A stretch of 64,000 bases of DNA from Rhodococcus qingshengii JCM 15477 (GTDB lineage: Bacteria > Actinomycetota > Actinomycetes > Mycobacteriales > Mycobacteriaceae), in NCBI RefSeq assembly GCF_023221595.1, contig NZ_CP096563.1, positions 5,761,001-5,825,000 on the forward strand, written 5' to 3'. The notes under the pieces were generated by a model, which was not told where the DNA came from, ran no database searches, and saw only the letters and a list, made by a program, of their open reading frames with translations. Made by a program: the position numbers and the translations under genes. Positions 34,774-43,874 of the stretch are shown here, piece after piece. Numbering within the stretch: the first letter of the stretch is position 1; every line of letters begins with the position of its first letter.

Positions 34774-36150
34774 ATGTCAATTCAACGAGACGCTCCGCCG
34801 CTGCCGTCCGTCGACGGCGCCCCTGTCGGAACACGTGACAAACTACTCGGCGGCACACTCGTCGCCCTGTTTCTCGCGAACATGCTCAACTTCTTCGACC
34901 GGGCGATCCCCTCGGTCGTTGCCGAGCCGATCAAGAACGAGTTTTCGCTCAGCGACTTGCAATTGGGATTGATCACCTCTGCATTCACCCTCGTCTACGC
35001 AGTCGCAGGACTGCCTCTGGGCCGGTTGGCCGACACGAAGAACCGTCCCAAGATCATCGGGATCGGACTCCTGGTGTGGAGCGGACTGACGGCAGCAACC
35101 GGTGCCGCCGGCAGCTACGTGCTGTTCATCCTCGCGCGTCTCGGCGTCGGTGTGGGCGAAGCGACCTTCACACCCGCAGCAAACTCGATGATCGGCGATA
35201 TCTACCCGGCGGAACGACGCTCACGCGCACTTGGTGTCTTCATGCTCGGTTTGCCAATTGGCCTCATGCTCGCCTACTTCACCGTCGGCAAGATCGCCGA
35301 GGCATTCGACAGCTGGCGTGCACCGTTCTTCCTCGCGGCGATTCCCGGTGTCCTGCTGGCAGTCGTGCTCTACCGCATGGCAGATCCGGTTCGTGGTGGT
35401 TCCGAAAGTCCGGAGGCCCGCGCAGCCGCTGTTTCACAGGCACCGATCACCCGCCCGATCCGTCGTCTGCTCGCAATTCCCACGCTTCGTTGGCTCATCC
35501 TTGCCGGGCTGACGTTCAACTTCGCCGCCTACGCAGTGAATTCGTTTGTCGTCCCACTGCTCATGCGCCAGTACCACCTGAAGCTGACTGCGGCGGCATC
35601 GGTCACGGGCATCATCGTCGGAATCACGGGCCTGATCGGATTGCTTCTCGGCGCTCGCTACGCTGACAAGGCCAGCGCACGCTCACCGCGCGCACGGTTG
35701 ATGATCGGTGTCGGAACCTCGGCATTGGCGGCACCTTTGACGGCGCTGGCACTGTTGCAACACGGCGGAAACGTCGTGATGTTCACGCTCTTGTTCTCGG
35801 CCGGGTGGCTTCTGGCTTACGGCTTCTACATCAGCGTCTACCCTGCCATTCACGACGTCGTGGTTCCCAGGCTCCGCGGCACTGCGACGGCGCTGTTCTT
35901 CGCTGCCATGTACCTTCTCGGCGGATTCTCCGGACCGGTTGCCGTTGGAGCGATCTCGGACTGGTTCGCCAAGCGTGCACTTGCAGATGCCGGTACCGGG
36001 AAGTTGGCTCAGTACGCCGGCGACGGGTTGAACTCGGCCATGTATCTCGTGCCGATCATGTTGGCACTCACCGCGGTATTCATCTACCTGGCTACCCGCA
36101 CTGTAGGCAAGGACTCCGCGCGCATGCAAGCGGAGCTGAGCCAGGCCTGA
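34774..36150 (+). CDS. MFS transporter, spinster-like
   Basis: A 458-residue, twelve-helix MFS protein. After about 30 polar residues, helix 1 carries ANMLNFFDRAIPSVVAEPI, typical of spinster-like and anion/glycerophosphodiester transporters. It then has GLITSAFTLVYAVAGLPLGRLADTKNRP (motif A) and an embedded RLGVGVGEATFTPAANSMIGD (motif C-like). ATG 34774 has GGGTGG upstream. Its 53-bp spacing after the esterase suggests co-transcription in the ancestor, perhaps importing products of the now broken hydrolase. A hairpin terminator follows. Confidence 0.88.
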   Translation: MSIQRDAPPLPSVDGAPVGTRDKLLGGTLVALFLANMLNFFDRAIPSVVAEPIKNEFSLSDLQLGLITSAFTLVYAVAGLPLGRLADTKNRPKIIGIGLLVWSGLTAATGAAGSYVLFILARLGVGVGEATFTPAANSMIGDIYPAERRSRALGVFMLGLPIGLMLAYFTVGKIAEAFDSWRAPFFLAAIPGVLLAVVLYRMADPVRGGSESPEARAAAVSQAPITRPIRRLLAIPTLRWLILAGLTFNFAAYAVNSFVVPLLMRQYHLKLTAAASVTGIIVGITGLIGLLLGARYADKASARSPRARLMIGVGTSALAAPLTALALLQHGGNVVMFTLLFSAGWLLAYGFYISVYPAIHDVVVPRLRGTATALFFAAMYLLGGFSGPVAVGAISDWFAKRALADAGTGKLAQYAGDGLNSAMYLVPIMLALTAVFIYLATRTVGKDSARMQAELSQA

Positions 36151-36164
36151 CCGACAAGTTCACG

Positions 36165-36198
36165 GGCGGTGGCGGGACCCTGAGGCCCCGCCACCGCC
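36165..36198. terminator. Bidirectional hairpin terminator
   Basis: A perfect 12-bp GC stem (36165-36176 with 36187-36198) with a 10-nt loop sits between the convergent MFS gene and the Tat-secreted gene. It probably terminates both. Confidence 0.8.
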
Positions 36199-36202
36199 GA
36201 GT

Positions 36203-37459
36203 TCAGTTGACCGTAATCGCCAGAGTCGACAACATGGACCGCAACATGTCCGGCAAGCGAGCGATCATTCGCTGCTCGGTTATCCGAACGGAGACGGGCG
36301 CGGCCAGCGTCGCTCGCCACAGTTCCGGTTGATTCTTCATCAGGTTGTTGTAGACCGGGAGCAACTGATCGTTGATGTAGGTCCAACGACCATCCCGGTC
36401 CGCCCAGTTGAAGTCCGGAAGCGGCGTTTGCACAACGGCATTGCCCACCGCGAACGAGAGCGGGTTCGACTCGCGTGGCGGCACGACGCCAGGCATCGAC
36501 GGTGATGCGGCGAAGGTGGTCAGGTAAGTCAACGAGCGACCAACGCTGCCGCGGTAGGCCTTCGCCTCGTCCCACTGATCACCCACCGACTGGTACTGCT
36601 CCCTTCGCAGCAGACGCACATTGCCGTCGAAGACCGATTCCGGTGTCCCCGAAGCAATGTTGTTCCACGCGATACGGGCGTTCTCGTCGAGCAACCCTGC
36701 GCGATCGAGTTCGGCGATGCCGTCGACACCGTCGTGAACCCACGCCATGTGCATGGGAATCAGGTCCGAGAAGATGTGTTTGCTCATCGCAATCACTTTC
36801 CCCTGGAACCACATCACGTCCTCGGGGCGAATCTCGTGGCCGACCTCGAGAAGTGCCGCAATGTCCTCGGGTGCTCCCATCGACGATGCAACCGGCGACC
36901 CGATGCGGTCGATCTCTCGCCAGACCAGTGCCATCGCCTCGCTGATCGCTTGGACTTCCAGCACAACCCGCCCGTAGTCCAAGTCGAGGAGTCCACCGGC
37001 GAAAGCGGGCCCGACCATTCCTCCCATACCTGCCCACTGCAGCTCTCGATGCTCGAGCTGGAGTCGCTCGTAGAACTGGAAAGTGTTGGTGAGGTTTCCG
37101 AGATTCGCGTGCACACCGTCGAACGGAGTCCACGAAGCGAGATCGATACCTGCCGACTCCGTCCCGACCGCGAGCCAGTACTGCTTGAGCAGTGTCTGAT
37201 AGCGATGCGGATCCACTCCCGAGGCTCGGGCGGTATCCACCAAAGACCGCAGCGTCGCGGAATCCGATGGCAGAGAAGGATGCAGGCCGCCCGTGGCTTC
37301 GGCGTTTGCGTTCACTGCTTCCAGGTCGAGGTACCTGTCGAGCTCACCAGTACCCGCGGACGCCCTGCCTCCCAGTACGACGGCACCGCCGATACCTGCC
37401 GAAGCAACGAGAACCGTGCGCGCAAAATCCCTGCGCGTCAGAGACTTCCGCAAGCTCAT
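36203..37459 (-). CDS. Tat-exported protein of unknown function
   Basis: A 418-residue protein. The first 36 residues form a twin-arginine signal (LTRRDFARTVLVASAGIG, then GGRASAG), so it is exported folded, probably with a cofactor or metal. The mature part has no motif I recognise; it is rich in aromatic and helix-forming segments such as ELQWAGMGGMVGPAFAGG, AMALVWREIDRI, GHEIRPEDVMWFQGKV and FSDLIPMHMAWVHDG, with several His residues. Its ATG overlaps the stop of the lipase-like gene (ATGA), so synthesis is coupled. The two proteins probably work together outside the membrane. Function unknown. Confidence 0.7.
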   Translation of the reverse strand: MSLRKSLTRRDFARTVLVASAGIGGAVVLGGRASAGTGELDRYLDLEAVNANAEATGGLHPSLPSDSATLRSLVDTARASGVDPHRYQTLLKQYWLAVGTESAGIDLASWTPFDGVHANLGNLTNTFQFYERLQLEHRELQWAGMGGMVGPAFAGGLLDLDYGRVVLEVQAISEAMALVWREIDRIGSPVASSMGAPEDIAALLEVGHEIRPEDVMWFQGKVIAMSKHIFSDLIPMHMAWVHDGVDGIAELDRAGLLDENARIAWNNIASGTPESVFDGNVRLLRREQYQSVGDQWDEAKAYRGSVGRSLTYLTTFAASPSMPGVVPPRESNPLSFAVGNAVVQTPLPDFNWADRDGRWTYINDQLLPVYNNLMKNQPELWRATLAAPVSVRITEQRMIARLPDMLRSMLSTLAITVN

Positions 37460-38784
37460 CGTCCCTCGGCTTCGTCGAACGTCTTTGCCAGCCAGGCGAT
37501 GTCCTGCATACCCAGCTGATCGGTCACCGTCTTGTACAGGTTGGTCACGTAATCGAGCGGCCCGCACTGCGACGGGAGCAGGTCCACGTTGCCGCCGTCT
37601 GCTCGATATGTCTGCGCCAATTGCTCTGCCTCACTGAAGGGAACGAGAAAGTCGTCCTCACAGGAAGAAATCAGAAGCTTGGAAGCCGGCGCCTGCTTTC
37701 CCAACGTGTTGTCCGCGTACGCCGCGGCCAGCGCAGGGATCGTTCGGGGCGAAGGGTTGGTGAGTAGGACGTCGAACGGAACGAATGGGAGTCCGAGGTA
37801 GAGCGCCTGGCAGGACGCGCGGAAGGCTGCGGCGACGTTGTGACCGATCGGAGTCAGATGGTCGTCGAGCCGAACGTCGGGGTAGCCCGCGTCGAATCCG
37901 AGAATGCTCGAGAAGACGAATCCGGAACCGATCCCACCGGCCGCTGTTTCCTCGAACGTTGCCGGGTCGATCATCATCGCCTGAATGGCACTGGCCTGGA
38001 CGTTCAGTTCCGGCGCATATTCATGGGCCTGTTCCGCGGCAAAGCCCGCTGCGACACCGCCTCCGGCGACACCGTAGATGCCGACAGGGGTGTCTGATTC
38101 GAGGCCACCTTCCGGAAGCGCGAGTGCTGCCCGAACGCCGTCGAGCGTTGCCTTCCCTGAGAACTGTCCGATCGAGAACGGATGGGGAGCAGTGTCGCCG
38201 TCGTTGCCGACGTCGCTCATCATCACTGCCCAGCCGTGGCCGAACATCTGAGCCACCGGGCCGAGCGCCGAGAACATCGCCGGGTCGCTCTGATTGCCGC
38301 CGGTCCACTGGTGACTTGGTGCGCAGTTCGCGCCGAGGCTGTCGTTCGCCTCGGCGTATCCGATGATCTTGCGATCACCTGGCGCAGTTCCGTCCTCGGG
38401 AATCATCAGAATTCCGGTGCTGATCACCTGCCGACCGAAGTGATCAGTGGTGGTGTACATGAGTTGGTGAGCCGAGACCACGTCGGGGCGGACCTGGTAG
38501 ACCTGCACGCTGACCGGACGCGCTTTGAGAAGTGTGCCGGGGGCGGTACCCGGCTCGATTTCGGGTTCGTCGAACCACGGATCATCGGACGAGAGCCCGA
38601 GTGGAGTCAATTCGGTGGAAATGTCAGCGCCTTGGAGTGCCTTCACGACCAACGGATTGAACACGTCGGCCAGGTCGACGGTCTCCTGCGCACCAGCCGG
38701 CGACCCCACCGCAAACAAGGCCACTGCCAGGGCCGATGCCGTTCCGGCGCGCCATGACCACCGTCGCCACGTCGAGTCAAACAT
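37456..38784 (-). CDS. Secreted lipase-fold protein lacking the catalytic serine
   Basis: A 442-residue member of the actinobacterial secretory lipase (LIP, Candida antarctica lipase A-like) family. It has a Sec signal peptide (about 1-32, SPAGA before QET) and the family frame GHGWAVMMSDVGNDGD and EYAPELNVQASAI. The nucleophile elbow, usually GYSGG, reads GVAGG here, with Ala240 in the serine position. The acid-side strand LLISSCEDDFLVP is kept, but I see no catalytic His where DH-V is normal (LLPSQCGPLDYV). It is probably a non-enzymatic lipase-like protein. It overlaps the next gene by ATGA. Confidence 0.82.
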   Translation of the reverse strand: MFDSTWRRWSWRAGTASALAVALFAVGSPAGAQETVDLADVFNPLVVKALQGADISTELTPLGLSSDDPWFDEPEIEPGTAPGTLLKARPVSVQVYQVRPDVVSAHQLMYTTTDHFGRQVISTGILMIPEDGTAPGDRKIIGYAEANDSLGANCAPSHQWTGGNQSDPAMFSALGPVAQMFGHGWAVMMSDVGNDGDTAPHPFSIGQFSGKATLDGVRAALALPEGGLESDTPVGIYGVAGGGVAAGFAAEQAHEYAPELNVQASAIQAMMIDPATFEETAAGGIGSGFVFSSILGFDAGYPDVRLDDHLTPIGHNVAAAFRASCQALYLGLPFVPFDVLLTNPSPRTIPALAAAYADNTLGKQAPASKLLISSCEDDFLVPFSEAEQLAQTYRADGGNVDLLPSQCGPLDYVTNLYKTVTDQLGMQDIAWLAKTFDEAEGR

Positions 38785-38940
38785 CGTTCACGAGTTCCTT
38801 ACTTTCGGGTAATGAGCACCCCTACACTCCCATTCACCTGCATTAACAGACAAGTCGGGCACCCATCCGTTGGCCGAAAACCTCGATCGGGCTTAGGCTG
38901 ACGGCACCTGTCCGGCAAGTCTGGCGTGGGAGGTTTGTCT

Positions 38941-39690
38941 GTGAGTGCTCCGACCCGTGTATCGCGAGCTACCGGCGATTCACTCCAAGCTCGACCGCGG
39001 CCGTCCAACATCACGTGCAAGATTCTGATGGCCGTGACAGGACTGATCTTCGCCGCTTTCGTTCTCGTCCACATGATCGGAAACCTGAAGGTCTACACCG
39101 GTGCCGATCACTTCGACGACTACGCACACTGGCTACGAACGGTGTTCGAACCCTTCCTGCCCTACGAGGGACTTCTGTGGATTCTTCGCATCGTCTTGCT
39201 CGCGTCATTGGTCGCACACGTCTGGTGTGCCTGGCTGCTCACCGTCCGCGGACGCCGAGCTCGAGGAAAATTTCGACGTAAAGGTCTGGGAATCAAGTCC
39301 TTTACAGCGCGCACGATGCCCGTCACCGGAGCTGTGCTGCTGCTGTTCGTCATTTTCCACATACTCGACCTCACGACCGGAACCCGACCCATCGGCAGCA
39401 GCGAGTACGAAGCGGCCACGCGCACACAGAGTTACGCATACGACAATCTGATTGCCAGCTTCGAGCGTCCGCTGGTGGCAGCGTTCTACATCGTCGCGAT
39501 GGCTCTGCTGGCAATGCACCTCGCGCACGGACTCTGGAGCGCGGTCAACGATCTCGGCGTGACCGGCCAACGACTGCGCCAGATTGGCGTTGCACTCTCC
39601 GGAATCTTTGCGCTCGTCGTGATGGTCGGAAACATGTCGATCCCCATCGCGGTCATGACCGGCGCCATCTCGAAGACAGGAGCGTCATAA
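38941..39690 (+). CDS. sdhC: Succinate dehydrogenase cytochrome b subunit (type B)
   Basis: A 249-residue membrane anchor with five hydrophobic helices, the type-B arrangement of one large di-haem subunit. Candidate haem-ligand histidines are in VLVHMIGNLKVY, LVAHVWCAW, FHILD and MHLAHGLWSA. GTG 38941 follows GGGAGG at a good distance; an upstream GTG at 38926 would remove that site. It is followed directly by the flavoprotein gene (stop and next start adjacent). In the membrane it passes electrons between SdhB and menaquinone. Confidence 0.9.
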   Translation: MSAPTRVSRATGDSLQARPRPSNITCKILMAVTGLIFAAFVLVHMIGNLKVYTGADHFDDYAHWLRTVFEPFLPYEGLLWILRIVLLASLVAHVWCAWLLTVRGRRARGKFRRKGLGIKSFTARTMPVTGAVLLLFVIFHILDLTTGTRPIGSSEYEAATRTQSYAYDNLIASFERPLVAAFYIVAMALLAMHLAHGLWSAVNDLGVTGQRLRQIGVALSGIFALVVMVGNMSIPIAVMTGAISKTGAS

Positions 39691-41643
39691 GTGAACAGCT
39701 TCGAACTCGACGATCTGCGCAGCATCGGGACACCGGTGGACGGTAAGGTCCCGGCCGGCGATCCGGCGACGGCCTGGCCCACTCGCAAACTCGACTACAA
39801 GCTCGTCAGCCCACTCAACCGGCGCAAGTTCACGGTCATCGTCGTCGGTACCGGCCTCGCCGGCGCGGCCTGCGCCGCCTCCCTCGGTGAACTGGGCTAC
39901 CACGTCGAGTCCTTCACCTTCCACGATGCACCCCGCCGTGCACACAGTGTCGCCGCGCAAGGAGGCATCAACGCTGCTCGCGCTCGAAAAGTGGACAACG
40001 ACAGTCTCGCCCGCTTCGTGAAGGACACCGTCAAGGGCGGTGATTTCCGGGGCCGTGAGGCCGACTGTTTCCGTCTCGCCGAAGAATCCGTACGCGTCAT
40101 CGATCACATGAATGCCATCGGGGCACCGTTTGCTCGCGAGTACGGCGGCACTCTGGCCACCCGATCCTTCGGCGGCGTTCAGGTGTCGCGCACGTACTAC
40201 ACGCGCGGGCAGACAGGCCAGCAGTTGCAGATAGCGTCGTCGCAGGCACTGCAACGTCAGATCGCAGCCGGAACGGTCAACCTACACACCCGAACCGAGA
40301 TGCTCGATCTCATCGTTTCGGACGGGCGAGCACAAGGGATAGTCACACGCGATCTCGTGACCGGTGAAATCGGCGCCACCACAGGCCATGCCGTCGTACT
40401 GGCATCCGGCGGCTACGGCACCGTATTCCACAAGTCCACACTTGCGAAGAATTCCAACGCCACGGCCGCGTGGCGAGCGCACCGACGCGGCGCGCTGATT
40501 GCCTCACCCTCGTTCATCCAATTCCATCCGACGGCACTTCCCGTCAACTCCGAGTGGCAGTCGAAAACCATTCTGATGAGCGAATCCCTGCGCAACGACG
40601 GCCGAATCTGGGTACCGGCCAAGCCCGGAGACGATCGTGAGCCCGGCGACATTCCCGAAAACGAACGCGACTACTACCTCGAGCGCAAATATCCGGCGTT
40701 CGGGAACCTCTCTCCCCGCGACGTCTCTTCACGGGCCGCCCGCGAGCAAATCGACTCCGGTCACGGCGTCGGCCCTCTGAAAAACAGTGTGTACCTGGAT
40801 TTCCGCGATGCGTTGGCACGGCTCGGCCGCAAGACCATCGAGGAGCGCTACGGAAATCTGTTCTCGATGTATCGCGACGCCACCAGCGAAGACCCCTATA
40901 CGGTGCCGATGCGCATCGCCCCCGGAGCCCACTTCACCATGGGAGGACTGTGGAACGACTACGACCAGATGACCTCCATCCCCGGCTTGTTCGTCGGTGG
41001 TGAGGCAGGCTGGGGATACCACGGGGCCAACCGCCTCGGCGCCAATTCGTTGCTCTCGGCATGCGTCGACGGCTGGTTCACCCTCCCGTACGCGATTCCG
41101 AATTATCTTGCACCGCTACTCGGATCCACTCCACTCGAACTGTCCGATCCCGCTGTGACGTCGACGCTCACTGACGTGAGGGGTCGGGTGGACCTGCTGC
41201 TCTCGGTCGGCGGAACACACGGCCCCGACAGGTTCCATCGACAACTGGGCGAGATCCTCTATGCGGGTTGCGGTGTCACCCGAACGGCCGAGGGCTTGAC
41301 CAAGGCGATCGCCGAAATCCGCGCACTGCGAACCGATTTCTGGTCGAACCTGCGAGTTGCCGGCAGCGGAAACCAGTTCAACCAGGAGTTGGAAAGGGCC
41401 GGCAGGGTAGCCGATTTCCTCGAGCTCGCCGAACTGATGTGCGTCGATGCTCTCGATCGTGACGAGTCCTGTGGAGCGCACTTTCGTGCCGAACATCAGA
41501 CTCCCGACGGCGAAGCGCAGCGAAACGATCAGGACTGGTGCTTCGTCTCCGCGTGGGAAACCGCCCAGGACGGCAGACACGTTCGACACGACGAGCCGTT
41601 GTCCTTCACCGCTGTTCCACTGCAGACGAGGAACTACGTATGA
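39691..41643 (+). CDS. sdhA: Succinate dehydrogenase/fumarate reductase flavoprotein subunit
   Basis: A 650-residue type-B SdhA. The FAD-binding Rossmann opening is VIVVGTGLAGAACAASLGELGY, given here in part as VVGTGLAGAACA at about 51-62. The histidine that covalently carries FAD is in RAHSVAAQGGIN at about 88-99, and the substrate region HFTMGGLWNDYDQMT and GEAGWGYHGANRLGANSLL are intact. It oxidises succinate to fumarate (or the reverse) on the cytosolic side. GTG start directly after sdhC; its stop overlaps the sdhB start (ATGA). Confidence 0.93.
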   Translation: MNSFELDDLRSIGTPVDGKVPAGDPATAWPTRKLDYKLVSPLNRRKFTVIVVGTGLAGAACAASLGELGYHVESFTFHDAPRRAHSVAAQGGINAARARKVDNDSLARFVKDTVKGGDFRGREADCFRLAEESVRVIDHMNAIGAPFAREYGGTLATRSFGGVQVSRTYYTRGQTGQQLQIASSQALQRQIAAGTVNLHTRTEMLDLIVSDGRAQGIVTRDLVTGEIGATTGHAVVLASGGYGTVFHKSTLAKNSNATAAWRAHRRGALIASPSFIQFHPTALPVNSEWQSKTILMSESLRNDGRIWVPAKPGDDREPGDIPENERDYYLERKYPAFGNLSPRDVSSRAAREQIDSGHGVGPLKNSVYLDFRDALARLGRKTIEERYGNLFSMYRDATSEDPYTVPMRIAPGAHFTMGGLWNDYDQMTSIPGLFVGGEAGWGYHGANRLGANSLLSACVDGWFTLPYAIPNYLAPLLGSTPLELSDPAVTSTLTDVRGRVDLLLSVGGTHGPDRFHRQLGEILYAGCGVTRTAEGLTKAIAEIRALRTDFWSNLRVAGSGNQFNQELERAGRVADFLELAELMCVDALDRDESCGAHFRAEHQTPDGEAQRNDQDWCFVSAWETAQDGRHVRHDEPLSFTAVPLQTRNYV

Positions 41644-42389
41644 AAATCACCGTGGACGTGTGGCGCCAATCCGGACCTGAGTCGTCCGGCGCATTCGACA
41701 CCTACCAAATAGACGACGCGACGGTGGAGATGTCGCTGCTGGAGCTCCTCGACCGACTCAACGACCAACTCGTGGAGAGCGGCAACGAACCCATCGCCTT
41801 CGATTCCGACTGCCGAGAAGGGATCTGCGGGTCCTGTGGCATCACCGTCGACGACGTTCCCCATGGGCCGGTTGCGAACACTCCCACGTGCCGTCAGCAC
41901 CTGCGCAGCTTCTCCGACGGTGACCGAATCAAACTGGAGCCGTTCCGCTCCGCAGCCTTTCCCGTGGTCCGAGACCTCGTCGTCGATCGCTCTGCGCTCG
42001 ACCGGGTGCTCGAAGCCGGTGGATACGTTTCGGTCAATGCAGGAACCGCGCCGGACGCAGACAGTCAGCCGCTCTCGCATCAAAGTGCCGAAGCTGCACT
42101 GGACTTCGCCGCGTGCATCGGCTGTGGCGCTTGCGTGGCAGCCTGCCCGAACGGTGCCGCGCACCTCTTCACCGGGTCCAAACTGACCCACCTGTCTCTC
42201 GTCACGCAGGGCCGCAACGAACGTGGCAAGCGGGCCCGAGCGATGTCGCACCAGATGGAGGCCGATTTCGGGCCGTGCTCGACCTACGGTGAATGTGCGC
42301 AGGTGCGTCCCGCGGAGATACCGCTGACCGCGATTGCCGCTGTCAACAAGGAATCGATGCGATTCGGATTGCGGCGCAAGGACAACTGA
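41640..42389 (+). CDS. sdhB: Succinate dehydrogenase iron-sulfur subunit with a missing cluster ligand
   Basis: A 249-residue iron-sulfur subunit. The [2Fe-2S] ligands are in CREGICGSCG and the later NTPTC; the C-terminal ferredoxin motif is CIGCGACVAACPN; the last group is CSTYGECAQVRPAEI. Homologues have CP in place of RP there, and that Cys is the fourth [4Fe-4S] ligand. Codon 42306-42308 is CGT (Arg223), one transition away from TGT. Unless compensated, electron transfer to the quinone should be impaired. Start ATG 41640 overlaps the sdhA stop. Convergent with a dicarboxylate transporter. Confidence 0.9.
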   Translation: MKITVDVWRQSGPESSGAFDTYQIDDATVEMSLLELLDRLNDQLVESGNEPIAFDSDCREGICGSCGITVDDVPHGPVANTPTCRQHLRSFSDGDRIKLEPFRSAAFPVVRDLVVDRSALDRVLEAGGYVSVNAGTAPDADSQPLSHQSAEAALDFAACIGCGACVAACPNGAAHLFTGSKLTHLSLVTQGRNERGKRARAMSHQMEADFGPCSTYGECAQVRPAEIPLTAIAAVNKESMRFGLRRKDN

Positions 42390-42392
42390 TCG

Positions 42393-43874
42393 TCACCAGG
42401 CGCCGATCAGCTTCATCCACGCGCCGCCGATGATCGTCCAGATCAGGATGATCACGACGCTCATCACGAAACCGATTCGGAACCACTCCGAGGTCTTGAT
42501 GTATCCGGAACCGTAGATCACTCCGGCCGGACCGGACGCGTAGTGCGAGATACCGCCGAACAGGCTGCCGATGAAGCCGAATACCAGGGCCGAGAACAGC
42601 GGCGGCGCACCGGTTGCCACCGCCGCGCCGAGAAACACCGCGTACATGGCGACGATCTGCGCGGTGTTCGACGCAAACAGATAGTGCGCGTAGAAGTACA
42701 CCAAGGTCAGGATCGCAAAAGCCCAGATCCACGGCAAACCGTCGACGCTCGAGGAGACCTGGGTTCCGATCCACGAGATCACGCCGAGTTCTTCGAGATG
42801 GCTTGCCATACCGACCAGAACGGCAAAGAACACGAGCGTCTGCCACGCCCCGGTGTCGTGGACCAGGTTGTTCCACGTCAGCACCTTGGTCACCAACAGG
42901 ATGCCGATTCCGACGAATGCTGTTGTAGTGGCATTGACGTTGAGCTGCGAGCCCAGGCACCAGAGCACCAGCAGCAGAACGAAGGTGGCGGCCATGATCT
43001 TCTCGTTGCGGCTGATCGGACCTGCCTTGCGCAGTTCCTCCCTGGCTTGCTCGGGTGCTTTCGGAGTCTTCAACATCGTGGGCGGGAAGATCTTCGACAT
43101 CACCCACGGGATCGCGATCAGACTCGCAATTCCCGGAACCGATGCTGCCAGCGCCCATTTGCCCCACGAGATGTCGATGCCGATCTTGGCAGCCGCATCG
43201 ACGGCCACAGGGTTACCCGCCATGGCGGTGATGAACATCGCGGAGGTCACGACGTTGACTTGCAGCGACGTGAGCAGCAGATATGCTCCGAGCTTCTTGC
43301 GAGAGTCCTCGGGCTCGGGATTGGAGTCCTCCAACTTGCTCAGCGAGACGATGATCGGATAGACGACGCCACCCGCACGGGCGGTGTTCGACGGCGTCGC
43401 CGGAGCAAGTATCAAGTCCGTCAACGCCATTCCGTAGGACAATCCGAGACTCGACTTGCCGAGTTTGGTCACGAACATGAGCGCAACCCGTTTGCCGAGT
43501 CCAGTGACCAGAAAGCCCTCGGCAATGAAGAACGATGCGACAATCAGCCAGATCGTGGTGTTACTGAAGCCGGACAACGCTTCCGTCGGCGTCTCGGTCT
43601 GGGTGATCATGGCGATCGATAGGCCTACCAGCGCCACAGAACCCGTCGGCAGCGGCTGCAAGATCAACGCCACGATGGTGCCGACGAAGATTCCGAGCAT
43701 GTGCATGCCCTTGGGATCCACACCGTCCGGAACAGGCATGAAATAGATGATCAAGCCGAGGACGACGGGCACCGCAGCCGGGTAGTACCGCCTGAGCACT
43801 GATTGTTTCGACGGCTCCGCCGGCGGTGTCGTCTCAGAAAAAGACTCAGTGCTTTCGGATTTGGCCTCGGACAT
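42393..43874 (-). CDS. DASS family dicarboxylate:cation symporter
   Basis: A 493-residue divalent anion/Na+ symporter (SLC13/DASS). It has about eleven hydrophobic segments, the re-entrant hairpin regions with substrate- and ion-binding SNT motifs (seen as PATPSNTARAGG and FASNTAQIVA) and ITAMAGNPVAVDAA. It probably imports succinate, fumarate or malate. ATG 43874 is chosen because GAGGAG lies exactly six bases upstream; ATG 43880 is too close to it. Its stop lies three bases from the sdhB stop (convergent), linking dicarboxylate uptake with oxidation. Confidence 0.87.
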   Translation of the reverse strand: MSEAKSESTESFSETTPPAEPSKQSVLRRYYPAAVPVVLGLIIYFMPVPDGVDPKGMHMLGIFVGTIVALILQPLPTGSVALVGLSIAMITQTETPTEALSGFSNTTIWLIVASFFIAEGFLVTGLGKRVALMFVTKLGKSSLGLSYGMALTDLILAPATPSNTARAGGVVYPIIVSLSKLEDSNPEPEDSRKKLGAYLLLTSLQVNVVTSAMFITAMAGNPVAVDAAAKIGIDISWGKWALAASVPGIASLIAIPWVMSKIFPPTMLKTPKAPEQAREELRKAGPISRNEKIMAATFVLLLVLWCLGSQLNVNATTTAFVGIGILLVTKVLTWNNLVHDTGAWQTLVFFAVLVGMASHLEELGVISWIGTQVSSSVDGLPWIWAFAILTLVYFYAHYLFASNTAQIVAMYAVFLGAAVATGAPPLFSALVFGFIGSLFGGISHYASGPAGVIYGSGYIKTSEWFRIGFVMSVVIILIWTIIGGAWMKLIGAW

